Source: an uncultured Leptotrichia sp.
GTDB lineage: Bacteria; Fusobacteriota; Fusobacteriia; Fusobacteriales; Leptotrichiaceae
Reading direction: 5' to 3'
DNA length: 38,876 nucleotides
Assembly: GCA_937925095.1 (NCBI GenBank)
Contig: CALEXX010000067.1
Coordinates: 1 to 38,876, forward strand
The notes below the pieces were generated by a model. That model ran no database searches. It saw nothing but the letters and a program-made list of their open reading frames with translations, and was not told the DNA's origin. A program made the position numbers and the translations under genes. How positions within the stretch are numbered: the first letter of the stretch is position 1; the number at the start of each line of letters is the position of its first letter. This document shows, piece after piece, positions 24,801 to 32,955 of this stretch.

Positions 24801-26445
24801 GGATGTCAGTGCCAATAATAAGGGAGTAAATATAGGACAGTTTTATCTGGAATATGAAAAAAATCCATTACTTTTAAACGGATATTTTAACTTCTCCCCT
24901 ATAAATTATAATATATCAGCACTTGCTAAAAACTTTAATCTTGATTTTCTTGGCCTTGATAAGAATATAAAAGAGGCAGGTGGAATAGCAGATATAGATA
25001 TTGTGTTTTCACCGGAGCAGACGGTAGGGACAGTTCTGTTAAATAACTTTAATTATAAAACAAAGGATGGAATAACTTTAGTTGATAATGTAAATGCCGA
25101 CATAAGTGTTGACAACAGAAAGCTGAATGTAAACAGGCTTGATGGAGGTTATAACGGAGGAACATTTACAGTTGATGGTAACCTTGATGTTCCTGCAATT
25201 CCGGAAGATTTTATGAGAACAAAGAGACTGGAACTTGGGAAATTTGAGCTGAATACTTCACTGAACAGTGTAAAAGTGAGATACGGTGAAGATATAGATG
25301 CAGTTTTAACAGGAGATATAGTATTTACAGAAGACCACCTGTTTGGAAATATAACTGCAGAGTCTGGTGAAATTAGAGCAATTCCTAGTTTTGGAGGAGA
25401 AGAAAAGAAAGCCTTATCTGCAGAAGAAGAGGAAAAAATTCTGAAAAACAAAACAATAGTTGAAGGAATTGTAGAGGAAGTAATAGATAAAATACTAAAA
25501 CAGTATACAGTAGATATAAATTTAAGGGCAAATAAGGATGTAAAGCTTAATATTTCTAACATGACTCTTGTAAAAAATATAAAAGGAGGTATTTCAGGAG
25601 AAAGTAAGGTATTGTATGAAAATGGTGAAGTAGGACTGACAGGAGAATTTACAATAAGACAGGGATCTTTTTTACTGAATAATAACCGATTTAAAATTAA
25701 TAATGCAGAAATAAGATTTCCTGAACAGTCGTCAGGAAGTACGCTTCAGATAGACCCGTTTATAGTATTTAATGCAAGTACGAAAGTTGGTAAGGAAAGA
25801 ATCGAAGTATCAGTTACAGGAAAACCTAGTAATCCTGTCATAGAATTTTCTTCTGATTCAGGACTTTCAAAAGAACAGATAATTTCACTGCTGGCATTTA
25901 ACACGGCATCAAAAGGAAATAATACTAATCAGGACAATAAAGGAACTGATACAAGCCAGGATGGAGCAGTGGTAATAGGCTCTGTAATAAATACTGCATT
26001 AAATGAGTTGATTTTTTCGCCAGTAACTGGTAAAATTGGGGAGACATTTGGATTAAGTAACGTATCTGTGTCAACTGATTTTAAGAAATCTGAAAAGACA
26101 GGAGAGTACAGCGGGGCCACTACTTTATACATTCAGGACAACCTTTACAAAGATAAATGGTTCTGGAATTTACAGTTTAAATTCCCGTTCCAGACAAAGA
26201 CGGAAAATGGAAATACATCCAATCCGGTTGGATATAATGCATGGATAAACTATAATGTATTTGAAGGATTGGAACTTAAAATTGGTGGAGAAACCATAAC
26301 GAAGAGGGATGAAAGCACAAATTTCAAACCAAAAAATGATTTAAACTATTATTTTGGAGTTGATTTTTCAACAAAAGCAGATTCTTTCGGAGATTTATGG
26401 AAAAAATTATTTCATAGAAAAAAATTAGAGACTTTATCTAAATAA
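21856..26445 (+). CDS. tamB: TamB/DUF490-family inner-membrane-anchored envelope protein
   Basis: This very long AsmA-like bridging protein (1529 residues) is anchored in the inner membrane by one N-terminal helix (residues about 9-25). Most of it is repeating beta-strand sequence, forming the hydrophobic groove thought to carry phospholipid or assist outer-membrane protein assembly. The diagnostic C-terminal domain occupies about 1150-1529: RIEVSVTGKPSNPVIEFSSD, followed by GLSKEQIISLLAF. AAGGAGG precedes the ATG. bamA starts 13 bp after its stop, so it is tightly coupled with the outer-membrane assembly factor. Length and order resemble other Fusobacteriota and Gram-negative anaerobes. Confidence 0.9.
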   Translation: MKYIRKTLIAFIPLLLSLFLIRGYISTNNFKGMLSYILKTSGLNVEFKKVEFEGFGKLKIDDLKVKDQSGNVVIDAKKATAKINLMLPSRLSKIEVSDAVINLDRYPQNQFNVFNILKPNDKKRVTYDNTNRLGKLYFYNSVLNYTDTSYEKKIAKTLKNVNGYLEVSKSRGFSLEAKGSDGGESIKVFLDLKVNTLQSFKSMFDKTKNTDPKKKEFHLGFEFKNVNVTESLGQYVPLDMIKAKEGVLTGNLELTQKRKESVMKVKGKLDVKNGTVKYEDFDGDIENIDAVIDMKNDDITVDAKTSIENHPVTFKLGYNMPKQDIKIKLTTDNVPFKEIARYKVIKDFNVNASGNVTGELDAAVNVRSKEFTLDGKFSSPQITLANYRFRDLKTSLKMSKEQILTLENTTFHFDETINGFKVKNDVLVPKFTYNVKEKQGNGNYILTNRGSDYSVAQITGEASINKENIITGNFNSNEVSGNYVINVQEQQMNINATGKEYLTVNYGGNSYDVNPKVNNLILKFNNKNILQSGNIQAKLKSRDNKYFDLINANVNVKNGSYNVNADINAKGQNIRVSGTTTADMKHSYKIKTTEKGRIDAAKLLRAYGFNLKGLDKAKLPMTITANISGNGDKLSGNYELYSPYGEYIVEYEQLYAKGKINDLLSLNLDINAKMSELWVGYQRLKNVSGNLNIKNNVVHISNISNDKLQASGSFNMKNGNIRINSELKDYVVYNNVKPEVNLYIKDATMNVDGPLEDMSGSIVLQPSKTTIDSTYIGNTEGIIDISKSVLNFRKFNLRENQIAGTYDMKTGLADLKLSLTEPDIPKLFKFNDLTFGTFSELSLKGDLNKFNLSGNVNFGNISYKGYKVPSLNAELEYSDGNVDKLFKYGTFNVKDLIVRGDNGEELFRTNTKFDLENIDIDYKLENQKFSLDSVQDLKDKGYSGDITLDFFFNGKPENFSTGMTINSDKVTLSGFPVEHLDVDVSANNKGVNIGQFYLEYEKNPLLLNGYFNFSPINYNISALAKNFNLDFLGLDKNIKEAGGIADIDIVFSPEQTVGTVLLNNFNYKTKDGITLVDNVNADISVDNRKLNVNRLDGGYNGGTFTVDGNLDVPAIPEDFMRTKRLELGKFELNTSLNSVKVRYGEDIDAVLTGDIVFTEDHLFGNITAESGEIRAIPSFGGEEKKALSAEEEEKILKNKTIVEGIVEEVIDKILKQYTVDINLRANKDVKLNISNMTLVKNIKGGISGESKVLYENGEVGLTGEFTIRQGSFLLNNNRFKINNAEIRFPEQSSGSTLQIDPFIVFNASTKVGKERIEVSVTGKPSNPVIEFSSDSGLSKEQIISLLAFNTASKGNNTNQDNKGTDTSQDGAVVIGSVINTALNELIFSPVTGKIGETFGLSNVSVSTDFKKSEKTGEYSGATTLYIQDNLYKDKWFWNLQFKFPFQTKTENGNTSNPVGYNAWINYNVFEGLELKIGGETITKRDESTNFKPKNDLNYYFGVDFSTKADSFGDLWKKLFHRKKLETLSK

Positions 26446-26458
26446 TTAGGAGGAGACA

Positions 26459-28531
26459 ATGAGAAACAAAATTTACGCTTTCATTATAACGGTTACATTA
26501 TTTTTATCAATGAACGGAATAACAAAAGCTGCAGAAAAGGAAAATTTAAGAGTTGGAACTATCCAGTTTTCACAGTTAAAAGAAATTCCTGAAGAATTTT
26601 TGAGGGAAAAAATTCCTGTAAAAGAAGGAGACACTTATTCTAATAAAAGTTTAAGTGAAATATATCTTGCATTAAAAAGATTGAACTATATTTCAAATGT
26701 TAATGTGTATCCGCAGCAGAAAGGGGATGTTGTTAATCTTGTAGTGGAAGTTGATGAAACTACAAATGCGCTTGAAGCTGCACAAAGAGCAGAAACAGCT
26801 CAGGATTTAACTCAAAAGACAGAATTTACAGTATCAAAAGTAGATGTTAAAGGACTTGAAAAAGTAAGTAAGGAAGAAGCTTTAAAAAATGTTAAGGTAA
26901 AAGAAGGGGATCAGTTCGTACCTCAGGAAGCAATAGATGGTGCTCAGAAAATATTCCAGACAGGACTTTTCGCTTCTGTAGAACCTTCAGTAGACAGGGA
27001 AGCTAACAATACTGTAGCTATTACTTATATCGTAGAAGAAAACCCAATAGTAAAGGATATTGAAATATCAGGAAATACCCTGTTCACTGAAGCTCAGCTT
27101 GAACAGGCATTAGGAATAAAAGAAGGAGAAATATTAAATGGGAACTTACTAAATCCTGATAACAACGGAATTGTAAAACTTTACAATAAAGGTGGATACA
27201 CAACTGCCAGAATAGAAACAATCAATGTTTCTAAAGAGGGAGATATAAAAATAGGACTTACAGAAGGAATGGTTGATTCTGTTGTATTTAAAAAGGTAAA
27301 TTCAAAAAGAGAAAATGAAAGAACAACAGAATATAAAGCAAAATTGAGAACAAAACCTTATATATTTGAAAGATCACAGTCTGTAAAACCTGGAGAAATA
27401 CTTGAAGCTAAAAACGTAGAAGCAACAATAAGAGATTTATATAGAACAGGGATATTTACTTCAATAGAACCTGTTGTAAGCGGTAGTGAAACTGATCCTA
27501 ACGCAAGATCTGTAGAATTCCTTGTAGAAGAAAGACCTACAACTACAATAAATGGAAGTATCTCATATGGTACATCGGTAGGACTAGTAGGAGGACTGAA
27601 ACTGGCAGATACAAACTTCCTTGGAAGAGGTCAGGAAGCATCTATTAACCTGGAAGCATCAAATAAAGGGGATAAAACATTTGACATAAGCTGGTTTGAT
27701 CCATGGATTAGAAATACTGAAAGAATTCAGGCTGGAGGATCTATTTACTGGAGGGAGTCAGTAGATGACAATGCCGGTCCGTTAGATGTTGAAAAAGTAA
27801 GAAAAATAGGAACTAGATGGACGATAGGAAAAGGATTGAATGACAAGATATATGTAAGATTGTCTGCAAGATATGATCATTATAAGGAAATTTTAGGATC
27901 AAAACAGATAAATGATAAATATAATCTTATTGCGCTTACTCCAAGTTTGATTTATGATTCAAGAGATAATTCTTTTGCACCAACAAAAGGGATTTACTCT
28001 ACATTAACTTATGAAAAGGGAGATCTTATAAAAGACTCAAGAAAATATGATCAGTTTGAAGCAGATTTAAGAGCTTACCATCATACTTTCTTTAAAGATA
28101 AAAACGTTATGTCCTACAGAGTTGTATGGGGATCTACAGGAAGTGGAACACCGGATGCGTTAAGATTCAGTATAGGTGGAGCTGAAACATTAAGAGGATA
28201 TGAATATGGAAAATTTGAAGGATTTAATAAATTCCATGCAACAGTTGAAAATAGAACACAAATAAATAAAACATTACAGTTTGTTACTTTCTTTGATATA
28301 GGAAATGCCTGGCAGAAATCTACAGTAGTCGGAGGTAGAAAAATAAACACACCTGACAGACATGGTGCAAGTAAGTTTGCAGATCTTAAAAAAGGTGTAG
28401 GAGTAGGAATAAGACTTAACACACCAATTGGACCATTAAGATTTGATTATGGTTGGCCACTTGATCCGGAAGAAAAAGGCGGACAAAAAACAGGAGGAAA
28501 ATTCTACTTCAGTTTTGGACAGACATTCTAA
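26459..28531 (+). CDS. bamA: Outer-membrane protein assembly factor BamA (Omp85)
   Basis: This is the barrel that inserts beta-barrel proteins into the outer membrane. A signal peptide (about 1-25) precedes what I read as four POTRA domains (about 28-100, 118-195, 196-272, 273-363) and a C-terminal 16-strand Omp85 barrel (about 364-690). The lid-loop motif is LRGYEYG near residue 578, and the chain ends in the terminal aromatic (FGQTF) needed for barrel folding. E. coli BamA has five POTRAs, so this one is shorter (690 residues). The partner could instead be TamA, but lpxD directly downstream and four POTRAs (TamA has three) favour BamA. Confidence 0.88.
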   Translation: MRNKIYAFIITVTLFLSMNGITKAAEKENLRVGTIQFSQLKEIPEEFLREKIPVKEGDTYSNKSLSEIYLALKRLNYISNVNVYPQQKGDVVNLVVEVDETTNALEAAQRAETAQDLTQKTEFTVSKVDVKGLEKVSKEEALKNVKVKEGDQFVPQEAIDGAQKIFQTGLFASVEPSVDREANNTVAITYIVEENPIVKDIEISGNTLFTEAQLEQALGIKEGEILNGNLLNPDNNGIVKLYNKGGYTTARIETINVSKEGDIKIGLTEGMVDSVVFKKVNSKRENERTTEYKAKLRTKPYIFERSQSVKPGEILEAKNVEATIRDLYRTGIFTSIEPVVSGSETDPNARSVEFLVEERPTTTINGSISYGTSVGLVGGLKLADTNFLGRGQEASINLEASNKGDKTFDISWFDPWIRNTERIQAGGSIYWRESVDDNAGPLDVEKVRKIGTRWTIGKGLNDKIYVRLSARYDHYKEILGSKQINDKYNLIALTPSLIYDSRDNSFAPTKGIYSTLTYEKGDLIKDSRKYDQFEADLRAYHHTFFKDKNVMSYRVVWGSTGSGTPDALRFSIGGAETLRGYEYGKFEGFNKFHATVENRTQINKTLQFVTFFDIGNAWQKSTVVGGRKINTPDRHGASKFADLKKGVGVGIRLNTPIGPLRFDYGWPLDPEEKGGQKTGGKFYFSFGQTF

Positions 28532-28551
28532 TATTAAAGGAGTTGTTTCAA

Positions 28552-29562
28552 ATGTATAATATAAAAGAAATAGCGAAATTAATAAAAGGTGAGATAAAAG
28601 GAAATGATAATCTAAGTTTTCTTAGATTATCACCTTTTTTTCATGCTACAGAAGATGAAATTACTTTCGCAGCTGATGAAAAAATGTTGAAAAATATTGA
28701 TAAATGTAAAGCGGGGGCGATTATTGTTCCCCTTATGGAAGGACTGCCTGCTGACAGGACTTATATTACTGTAAGCAGTAATCCAAGGGAGTTGATGCCT
28801 ATTCTTCTGAATTACTTTAAGCCGAAAATTCAGCCATTTCAGAAGCAGAGGGAAGATTCAGCAGTAATAGATGAAACTGCTACTGTTTCTCCTGTAAATA
28901 CTTACATCGGGCATAATGTAAAAATAGGAAAGAATGTTGTCATTTATCCTAATGTTTCAATATTTGAAGGAACTGTGATAGAAGATAACTGTATTATCTA
29001 TTCCAATGTTACGGTGAGGGAATTTACTAAAATTGGAAAAGGTTCTATAATTCAGCCGGGAGCAGTTATAGGATCTGATGGATTTGGATTTGTAAAAGTT
29101 AATGGAAATAACATAAAAATCGAACAGATTGGAAATGTTATTATTGAAGATGAAGTTGAAATAGGAGCAAATACCTGCATAGATAGAGGGACAATAGGAG
29201 ATACAATTATAAAAAAAGGAACAAAGATAGACAACCTCGTACATATAGCCCACAATGATATCATTGGGGAAAACTGCTTTATAGTGGCTCAGACAGGAAT
29301 TTCCGGAAGTGTTGAAGTGGGAGATAATACAACGCTTGCAGGGCAGGTAGGAGTTGCAGGGCATCTTAAAATAGGAAATAACGTAATAATTGCCGCAAGA
29401 TCGGGAGTTACAAATGATGTGCCTGATGGAAGCAAAATGTCAGGATATCCTTTAAGGGAACATATGGAAGATTTAAGAATAAAAATGTCAATGGGTAAAG
29501 TTCCTGAACTGGTTAAAAAATTTAAGAAACTGGAAAAGGAATTGGAAAAACTCAAAGGCTAA
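28552..29562 (+). CDS. lpxD: UDP-3-O-acyl-glucosamine N-acyltransferase
   Basis: This enzyme adds the second acyl chain in lipid A synthesis. It has the N-terminal uridine-binding domain (to about residue 100) and a left-handed beta-helix of hexapeptide repeats, with the catalytic histidine in IAHNDIIGENC (about residue 234). I use the ATG at 28552 (336 residues), nine bases after AAAGGAG; an in-frame TTG at 28543 is too close. The first codons agree with family starts (IKEIAKLIKGEIKG). A terminator-like hairpin lies inside codons 19-30. The usual fabZ-lpxA neighbours are not present. Confidence 0.93.
   Translation: MYNIKEIAKLIKGEIKGNDNLSFLRLSPFFHATEDEITFAADEKMLKNIDKCKAGAIIVPLMEGLPADRTYITVSSNPRELMPILLNYFKPKIQPFQKQREDSAVIDETATVSPVNTYIGHNVKIGKNVVIYPNVSIFEGTVIEDNCIIYSNVTVREFTKIGKGSIIQPGAVIGSDGFGFVKVNGNNIKIEQIGNVIIEDEVEIGANTCIDRGTIGDTIIKKGTKIDNLVHIAHNDIIGENCFIVAQTGISGSVEVGDNTTLAGQVGVAGHLKIGNNVIIAARSGVTNDVPDGSKMSGYPLREHMEDLRIKMSMGKVPELVKKFKKLEKELEKLKG
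28584..28641 (+). terminator. Terminator-like hairpin inside the start of lpxD
   Basis: TGATAATCTAAG (28605-28616) and its perfect complement (28621-28632) form a 12-bp stem with a TTTT loop, followed by ACCTTTTTTT. AAAAGGT (28584-28590) can also pair with ACCTTTT (28632-28638) as an outer stem. It has the form of an intrinsic terminator but lies within the coding frame, 75 to 110 bases after the bamA stop. Confidence 0.6.
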
Positions 29563-29582
29563 AGTTTATTTTAATTCTTTTC

Positions 29583-29611
29583 TTGACTTGTTATTTCAAA
29601 TAATGTAAAAT
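29583..29611 (+). promoter_or_regulatory. Promoter of the lipoprotein gene
   Basis: TTGACT (29583-29588) and TAAAAT (29606-29611) are 17 bp apart. GAGGGAG lies just ahead of the ATG at 29645. Confidence 0.7.
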
Positions 29612-29644
29612 GAATTAAATAAATGAAAGAAGAGGGAGTAATAA

Positions 29645-30298
29645 ATGAAGAAATTACTAATAGGAATTTTGTTACTTGTGTTAGCTGTAAGCTGTGGAAC
29701 AAAGCCTGAAACAGTTGTATCAAAATTCATAGATAATGTTAAAGAAAAGAAAATAGAAAAAGCATTTAAGGACTATGTTGTAAATAAAGATGCTGAAGAA
29801 AATATGCATCTGGAATATAATAATAAGACACAGCAGCTGCTTTTTGAAAAATTATTTGAAAATCTGGAATACAAAATAGTAAAAACTGAAAAGCAGGATG
29901 CAAATACATCAGTTGTTACAGTGGAAATAAAAAATATTGATGTAAAAAAAGTATTTAAAAAAATGTTTGAAAAAATGTTGCAGGATACATTTTCAAATGG
30001 AAATAACAGTAATACATCATCTGAAGATGAATTTAAAAGTATTATTGAATCAAAGAATGTTCCAAAATCTACATATACTACAGATTTTGTAGTTGTAAAA
30101 ACAGAAAATGGTAATAAAATAGAAATTACGCCTGAAAATATGGATGTTTTACTTGGGAAACTGATAACAACATTACAAAATCCTGGTAATTTAGATGATA
30201 ATGAGCAGGAACAGCAGACAGGAGTATCTGAAAATGGGCCAAATGCAGGAGATACGCAAAAGCCAAATGAACCAAAAATAGAAAATAACGGTAAATAA
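29645..30298 (+). CDS. Hypothetical lipoprotein, 217 aa
   Basis: I do not recognise a named family. A lipoprotein signal ends in AVSC (Cys17), giving a lipid-anchored protein. A mature domain of about 130 residues begins KPETVVSKFIDNVKEKKIEK, a pattern seen in small NTF2-like or DUF4878-type lipoproteins (resemblance only). The final 45 residues are rich in Gln, Asn, Glu and Pro and are probably disordered. It has its own promoter and a terminator after its stop, so it is a single-gene unit placed between lpxD and hslO. Confidence 0.75.
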   Translation: MKKLLIGILLLVLAVSCGTKPETVVSKFIDNVKEKKIEKAFKDYVVNKDAEENMHLEYNNKTQQLLFEKLFENLEYKIVKTEKQDANTSVVTVEIKNIDVKKVFKKMFEKMLQDTFSNGNNSNTSSEDEFKSIIESKNVPKSTYTTDFVVVKTENGNKIEITPENMDVLLGKLITTLQNPGNLDDNEQEQQTGVSENGPNAGDTQKPNEPKIENNGK

Positions 30299-30317
30299 GC
30301 TATAAATTAAAGAGGTG

Positions 30318-30366
30318 TATCGCCCAACTCTAAGTCGCATAGGCGATGAAAGTGGGCGGTATTTTT
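30318..30366 (+). terminator. Branched GC-rich terminator after the lipoprotein gene
   Basis: TATCGCCCA (30318-30326) pairs with TGGGCGGTA (30353-30361) with one G-T pair, and an inner stem TCGC/GCGA (30335-30338/30343-30346) forms within the loop. A TTTTT run follows. It is unusually GC-rich for this DNA. Confidence 0.65.
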
Positions 30367-30403
30367 AATTGAAAATATATAAAATAGAAAAGGAAATAGA
30401 AAA

Positions 30404-31354
30404 ATGGGAAATAAATCAAAACTGATAAGAGGAACAAGTAAATGTGCAAGATTTTTTGTATGTGATTCTACAGAAATTGTAAAGGAAGCAAAAAGAATAC
30501 ATGGTACTGATCCGGTTGCAACAACATTGTTTGGGAAACTGTTAACAGTGACTGCAATGATGGGAAAGGACTTAAAAGGGGAAAATGACCTTATTACGTT
30601 AAAGACGAATGGAGACGGTCCATATGGAAATATGCTTGCTACAGGAAATAAAAAAGGTGAAGTAAAGGGATATGTGGGAGCCATTGAGGAAGAAAAAATA
30701 AACGGTCTGATAAATGAAAATGGTGAATTTATAACTAACGAACAAGGTCAGATAAAATTTATAGGAGACGGGACATTACAGGTAATCAGGGATATGGGAT
30801 TAAAGGAACCTTTTGTGGGTCTTACACATATTGCAGGAGAAGATATAGCTGATACAATGGCTCATTATTTTCTGATTTCAGAGCAGATAAAATCTGTAGT
30901 TGCTTTAGGAGTTAAGCTTTCAGAAGATGGAAATGAAGTAGAGAAGGCAGGAGGATATATAATACAGCTGCTCCCGGGAGTTGAAGATAGCTTTATAGAC
31001 AAGCTTGAAGATAAACTGAGACAGATAAGAAGTATAACAGAACTTCTTTCAGGTGGATTTACTCCGGAAAGAATAATAGAACTTCTGTATGAAGATATTT
31101 CCGTGGTTGAAGAAGAGACTGAAATGTCAGGAGCTCATGTAAAAAAATATGTTGAAGATTATGAAATTCTTGAAGAATCTGAAATTGAATATAAATGTAA
31201 CTGTACAAGGGAAAAATACTATAAAGGAATTCTAACTTTAGGTAAAGAGGAAATAGAACATATACTTAAAGAAGAAGGTAAAATAGAAGCAGAGTGCCAT
31301 TTCTGCGGTAAGAGATATGTTTTTACAGAAGAAGATTTTAAGGATGTAAAGTAA
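30404..31354 (+). CDS. hslO: Redox-regulated chaperone Hsp33
   Basis: Hsp33 is a cytoplasmic holdase chaperone that is switched on by oxidative unfolding. Its C-terminal redox switch binds zinc with four cysteines: CNC (about residues 265-267) and CHFC (about 298-301), all present. The N-terminal domain carries GDGPYGNMLATGN, a family block. At 316 residues it is a little longer than E. coli Hsp33. It is preceded by a terminator and an AAAAGGA ribosome-binding site. Oxidative-stress defence suits an anaerobe exposed to air. Confidence 0.94.
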   Translation: MGNKSKLIRGTSKCARFFVCDSTEIVKEAKRIHGTDPVATTLFGKLLTVTAMMGKDLKGENDLITLKTNGDGPYGNMLATGNKKGEVKGYVGAIEEEKINGLINENGEFITNEQGQIKFIGDGTLQVIRDMGLKEPFVGLTHIAGEDIADTMAHYFLISEQIKSVVALGVKLSEDGNEVEKAGGYIIQLLPGVEDSFIDKLEDKLRQIRSITELLSGGFTPERIIELLYEDISVVEEETEMSGAHVKKYVEDYEILEESEIEYKCNCTREKYYKGILTLGKEEIEHILKEEGKIEAECHFCGKRYVFTEEDFKDVK

Positions 31355-31428
31355 AAACTGTCAACTGAAAAAGTTTTGTAAACAGAAAAATAATTTTAAT
31401 ATCATAATATAATGAGAGGATGTTTAAA

Positions 31429-32355
31429 ATGTCAAAATTGTTAAAAGTAGGAGTAATACGAGGAGGAGTTTCCACTGAAAGAGAGGTTTCAATGAATACA
31501 GGAAACGAAATTATTAAATATCTTAACAGGGAAAAATATGAAGTTTTTGATGTTGTTATAAATTCAGAAAGGGAAGTATTTGAAAAATTGGAAAATCTTA
31601 ATCTGGATTTTGTATATATAGCTTTGCATGGAATGTTTGGAGAAGATGGAAGAATACAGGCAATTCTGGAAAGCCTTGGAATAGCTTATAGCGGACCTGG
31701 AGTTATGTCGAGTGCACTCTGTATGGATAAGGAGCTCACAAAGAAAATAGTGGAAACTTATGGTGTAAGAACTGCAAAAGGTGTAGCCATAAGAAGAGGA
31801 GAAGAATATAACTTTCAGGAAATAAAGAACAAACTTGGTAACAGAATTATAGTAAAACCTAATTCAGGAGGTTCAAGTATAGGAGTAAGTTTTGTAGAAA
31901 CAGAAGAAGAGTTTAAAAAAGCGCTTGAATTAGTTTATACAATGGATAAGACTGCTCTGGTGGAGGAAGTACTTCCAGGAACTGAGATAAGTGTACCTGT
32001 AATTAACGGAAAAGTATTTCCAACACTTAAAATAGAAGCTGTCGCAGGAGACTACTTTGATTATGAATCTAAATATGCAGAAGGTGGAGCAAGGGAATTT
32101 GTATTTGAGTTTCCTGAAGAAATTCAGAATGAAATAAACAAATTTGCCTATGACAGCTATTATGCAGTAAAATGTGAAGGATTTGCAAGAGTGGATTTTA
32201 TGGTAGTAGGAGATAAACCTTATTTCATGGAGGTTAATACATTGCCAGGAATGACAGCTGCCAGTCTTTTACCGAAAAGTACAGCTTCAAAAGGATACAG
32301 TTATGCAGAAACATTAGATTTACTTATAGAAGCGTCGAGAAATATAAAAAGATAG
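31429..32355 (+). CDS. ddl: D-alanine--D-alanine ligase
   Basis: This ATP-grasp enzyme makes the D-Ala-D-Ala dipeptide for peptidoglycan. The N-terminal GGVSTEREVS motif, ALHGMFGEDG, KPNSGGSSIGVS and MEVNTLPGMT are all recognisable, covering the nucleotide and metal sites. I take the ATG at 31429 (308 residues), eight bases after the Shine-Dalgarno (GAGAGGA); an earlier in-frame ATG at 31420 overlaps that site. luxS follows within 63 bp and may be co-transcribed. Confidence 0.95.
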   Translation: MSKLLKVGVIRGGVSTEREVSMNTGNEIIKYLNREKYEVFDVVINSEREVFEKLENLNLDFVYIALHGMFGEDGRIQAILESLGIAYSGPGVMSSALCMDKELTKKIVETYGVRTAKGVAIRRGEEYNFQEIKNKLGNRIIVKPNSGGSSIGVSFVETEEEFKKALELVYTMDKTALVEEVLPGTEISVPVINGKVFPTLKIEAVAGDYFDYESKYAEGGAREFVFEFPEEIQNEINKFAYDSYYAVKCEGFARVDFMVVGDKPYFMEVNTLPGMTAASLLPKSTASKGYSYAETLDLLIEASRNIKR

Positions 32356-32418
32356 AATAAAAAATATAGAAAATAGAACTGTATAGAAGCAGGGCTATAT
32401 ATGAAGGGAGAATCCATT

Positions 32419-32898
32419 ATGGAAAGAATAGCAAGTTTTCAAGTTGATCATGTGAGACTTAATAGAGGACTTTATGTATCAAGAATTGATGAAATAAATG
32501 GAAATTATCTTACAAGTTTTGACATAAGAATGAAGCTTCCAAACAGGGAGCCGGTAATAAATATTGCAGAACTGCATACAATGGAACACCTGGGGGCGAC
32601 ATTTTTAAGAAATCATCCTGTATGGAAAGAGCAAATAGTATATTTTGGGCCTATGGGATGTAGAACAGGTTTTTACCTTATACTTAAAGGAAAATTTGAA
32701 TCAAAGGATATAGTTGAACTTATGAAGGAACTTTATAAATTTATGGCTGAATTTAAAGGGGACATTCCTGGTGCAACAGCTATAGAATGTGGAAATTATT
32801 TGGATCAGAACTTACCAATGGCAAACTACGAGGCTAAGAAATATCTGGAAGAAACTTTAGAAAATCTTTCTGAAGAAAATTTAAATTATCCGGAATAA
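32419..32898 (+). CDS. luxS: S-ribosylhomocysteine lyase LuxS
   Basis: LuxS splits S-ribosylhomocysteine into homocysteine and the AI-2 precursor DPD, so it serves methyl-cycle recycling and quorum signalling. The metal motif HTMEH (His53, Glu56, His57) and Cys124 (ECGNY) are present, with the conserved GPMGCRTGF loop (Cys81). I use the ATG at 32419 (159 residues), nine bases after AGGGAG, in place of an ATG at 32401. It follows ddl directly. Confidence 0.95.
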   Translation: MERIASFQVDHVRLNRGLYVSRIDEINGNYLTSFDIRMKLPNREPVINIAELHTMEHLGATFLRNHPVWKEQIVYFGPMGCRTGFYLILKGKFESKDIVELMKELYKFMAEFKGDIPGATAIECGNYLDQNLPMANYEAKKYLEETLENLSEENLNYPE

Positions 32899-32918
32899 TA
32901 AAATTGAAAGGAGAAAAG

Positions 32919-32943
32919 GATACATCTAATAATAAAATGTATC
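32919..32943 (+). other. Hairpin in the leader of the gene at 32956
   Basis: GATACAT (32919-32925) pairs with ATGTATC (32937-32943) around an 11-base loop. GAAAGGAG lies directly upstream and the start codon 12 bases downstream, so this may be a second case of a Shine-Dalgarno brought near its start by a stem. The start itself has only a weak GAGA nearby. Confidence 0.35.
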
Positions 32944-32955
32944 AGATAATAGAGA

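Noticed and set aside
25149..25562. 137-codon minus-strand ORF opposite tamB
   Set aside because: Serine- and phenylalanine-rich composition typical of antisense to AT-rich coding DNA; no ribosome-binding site.
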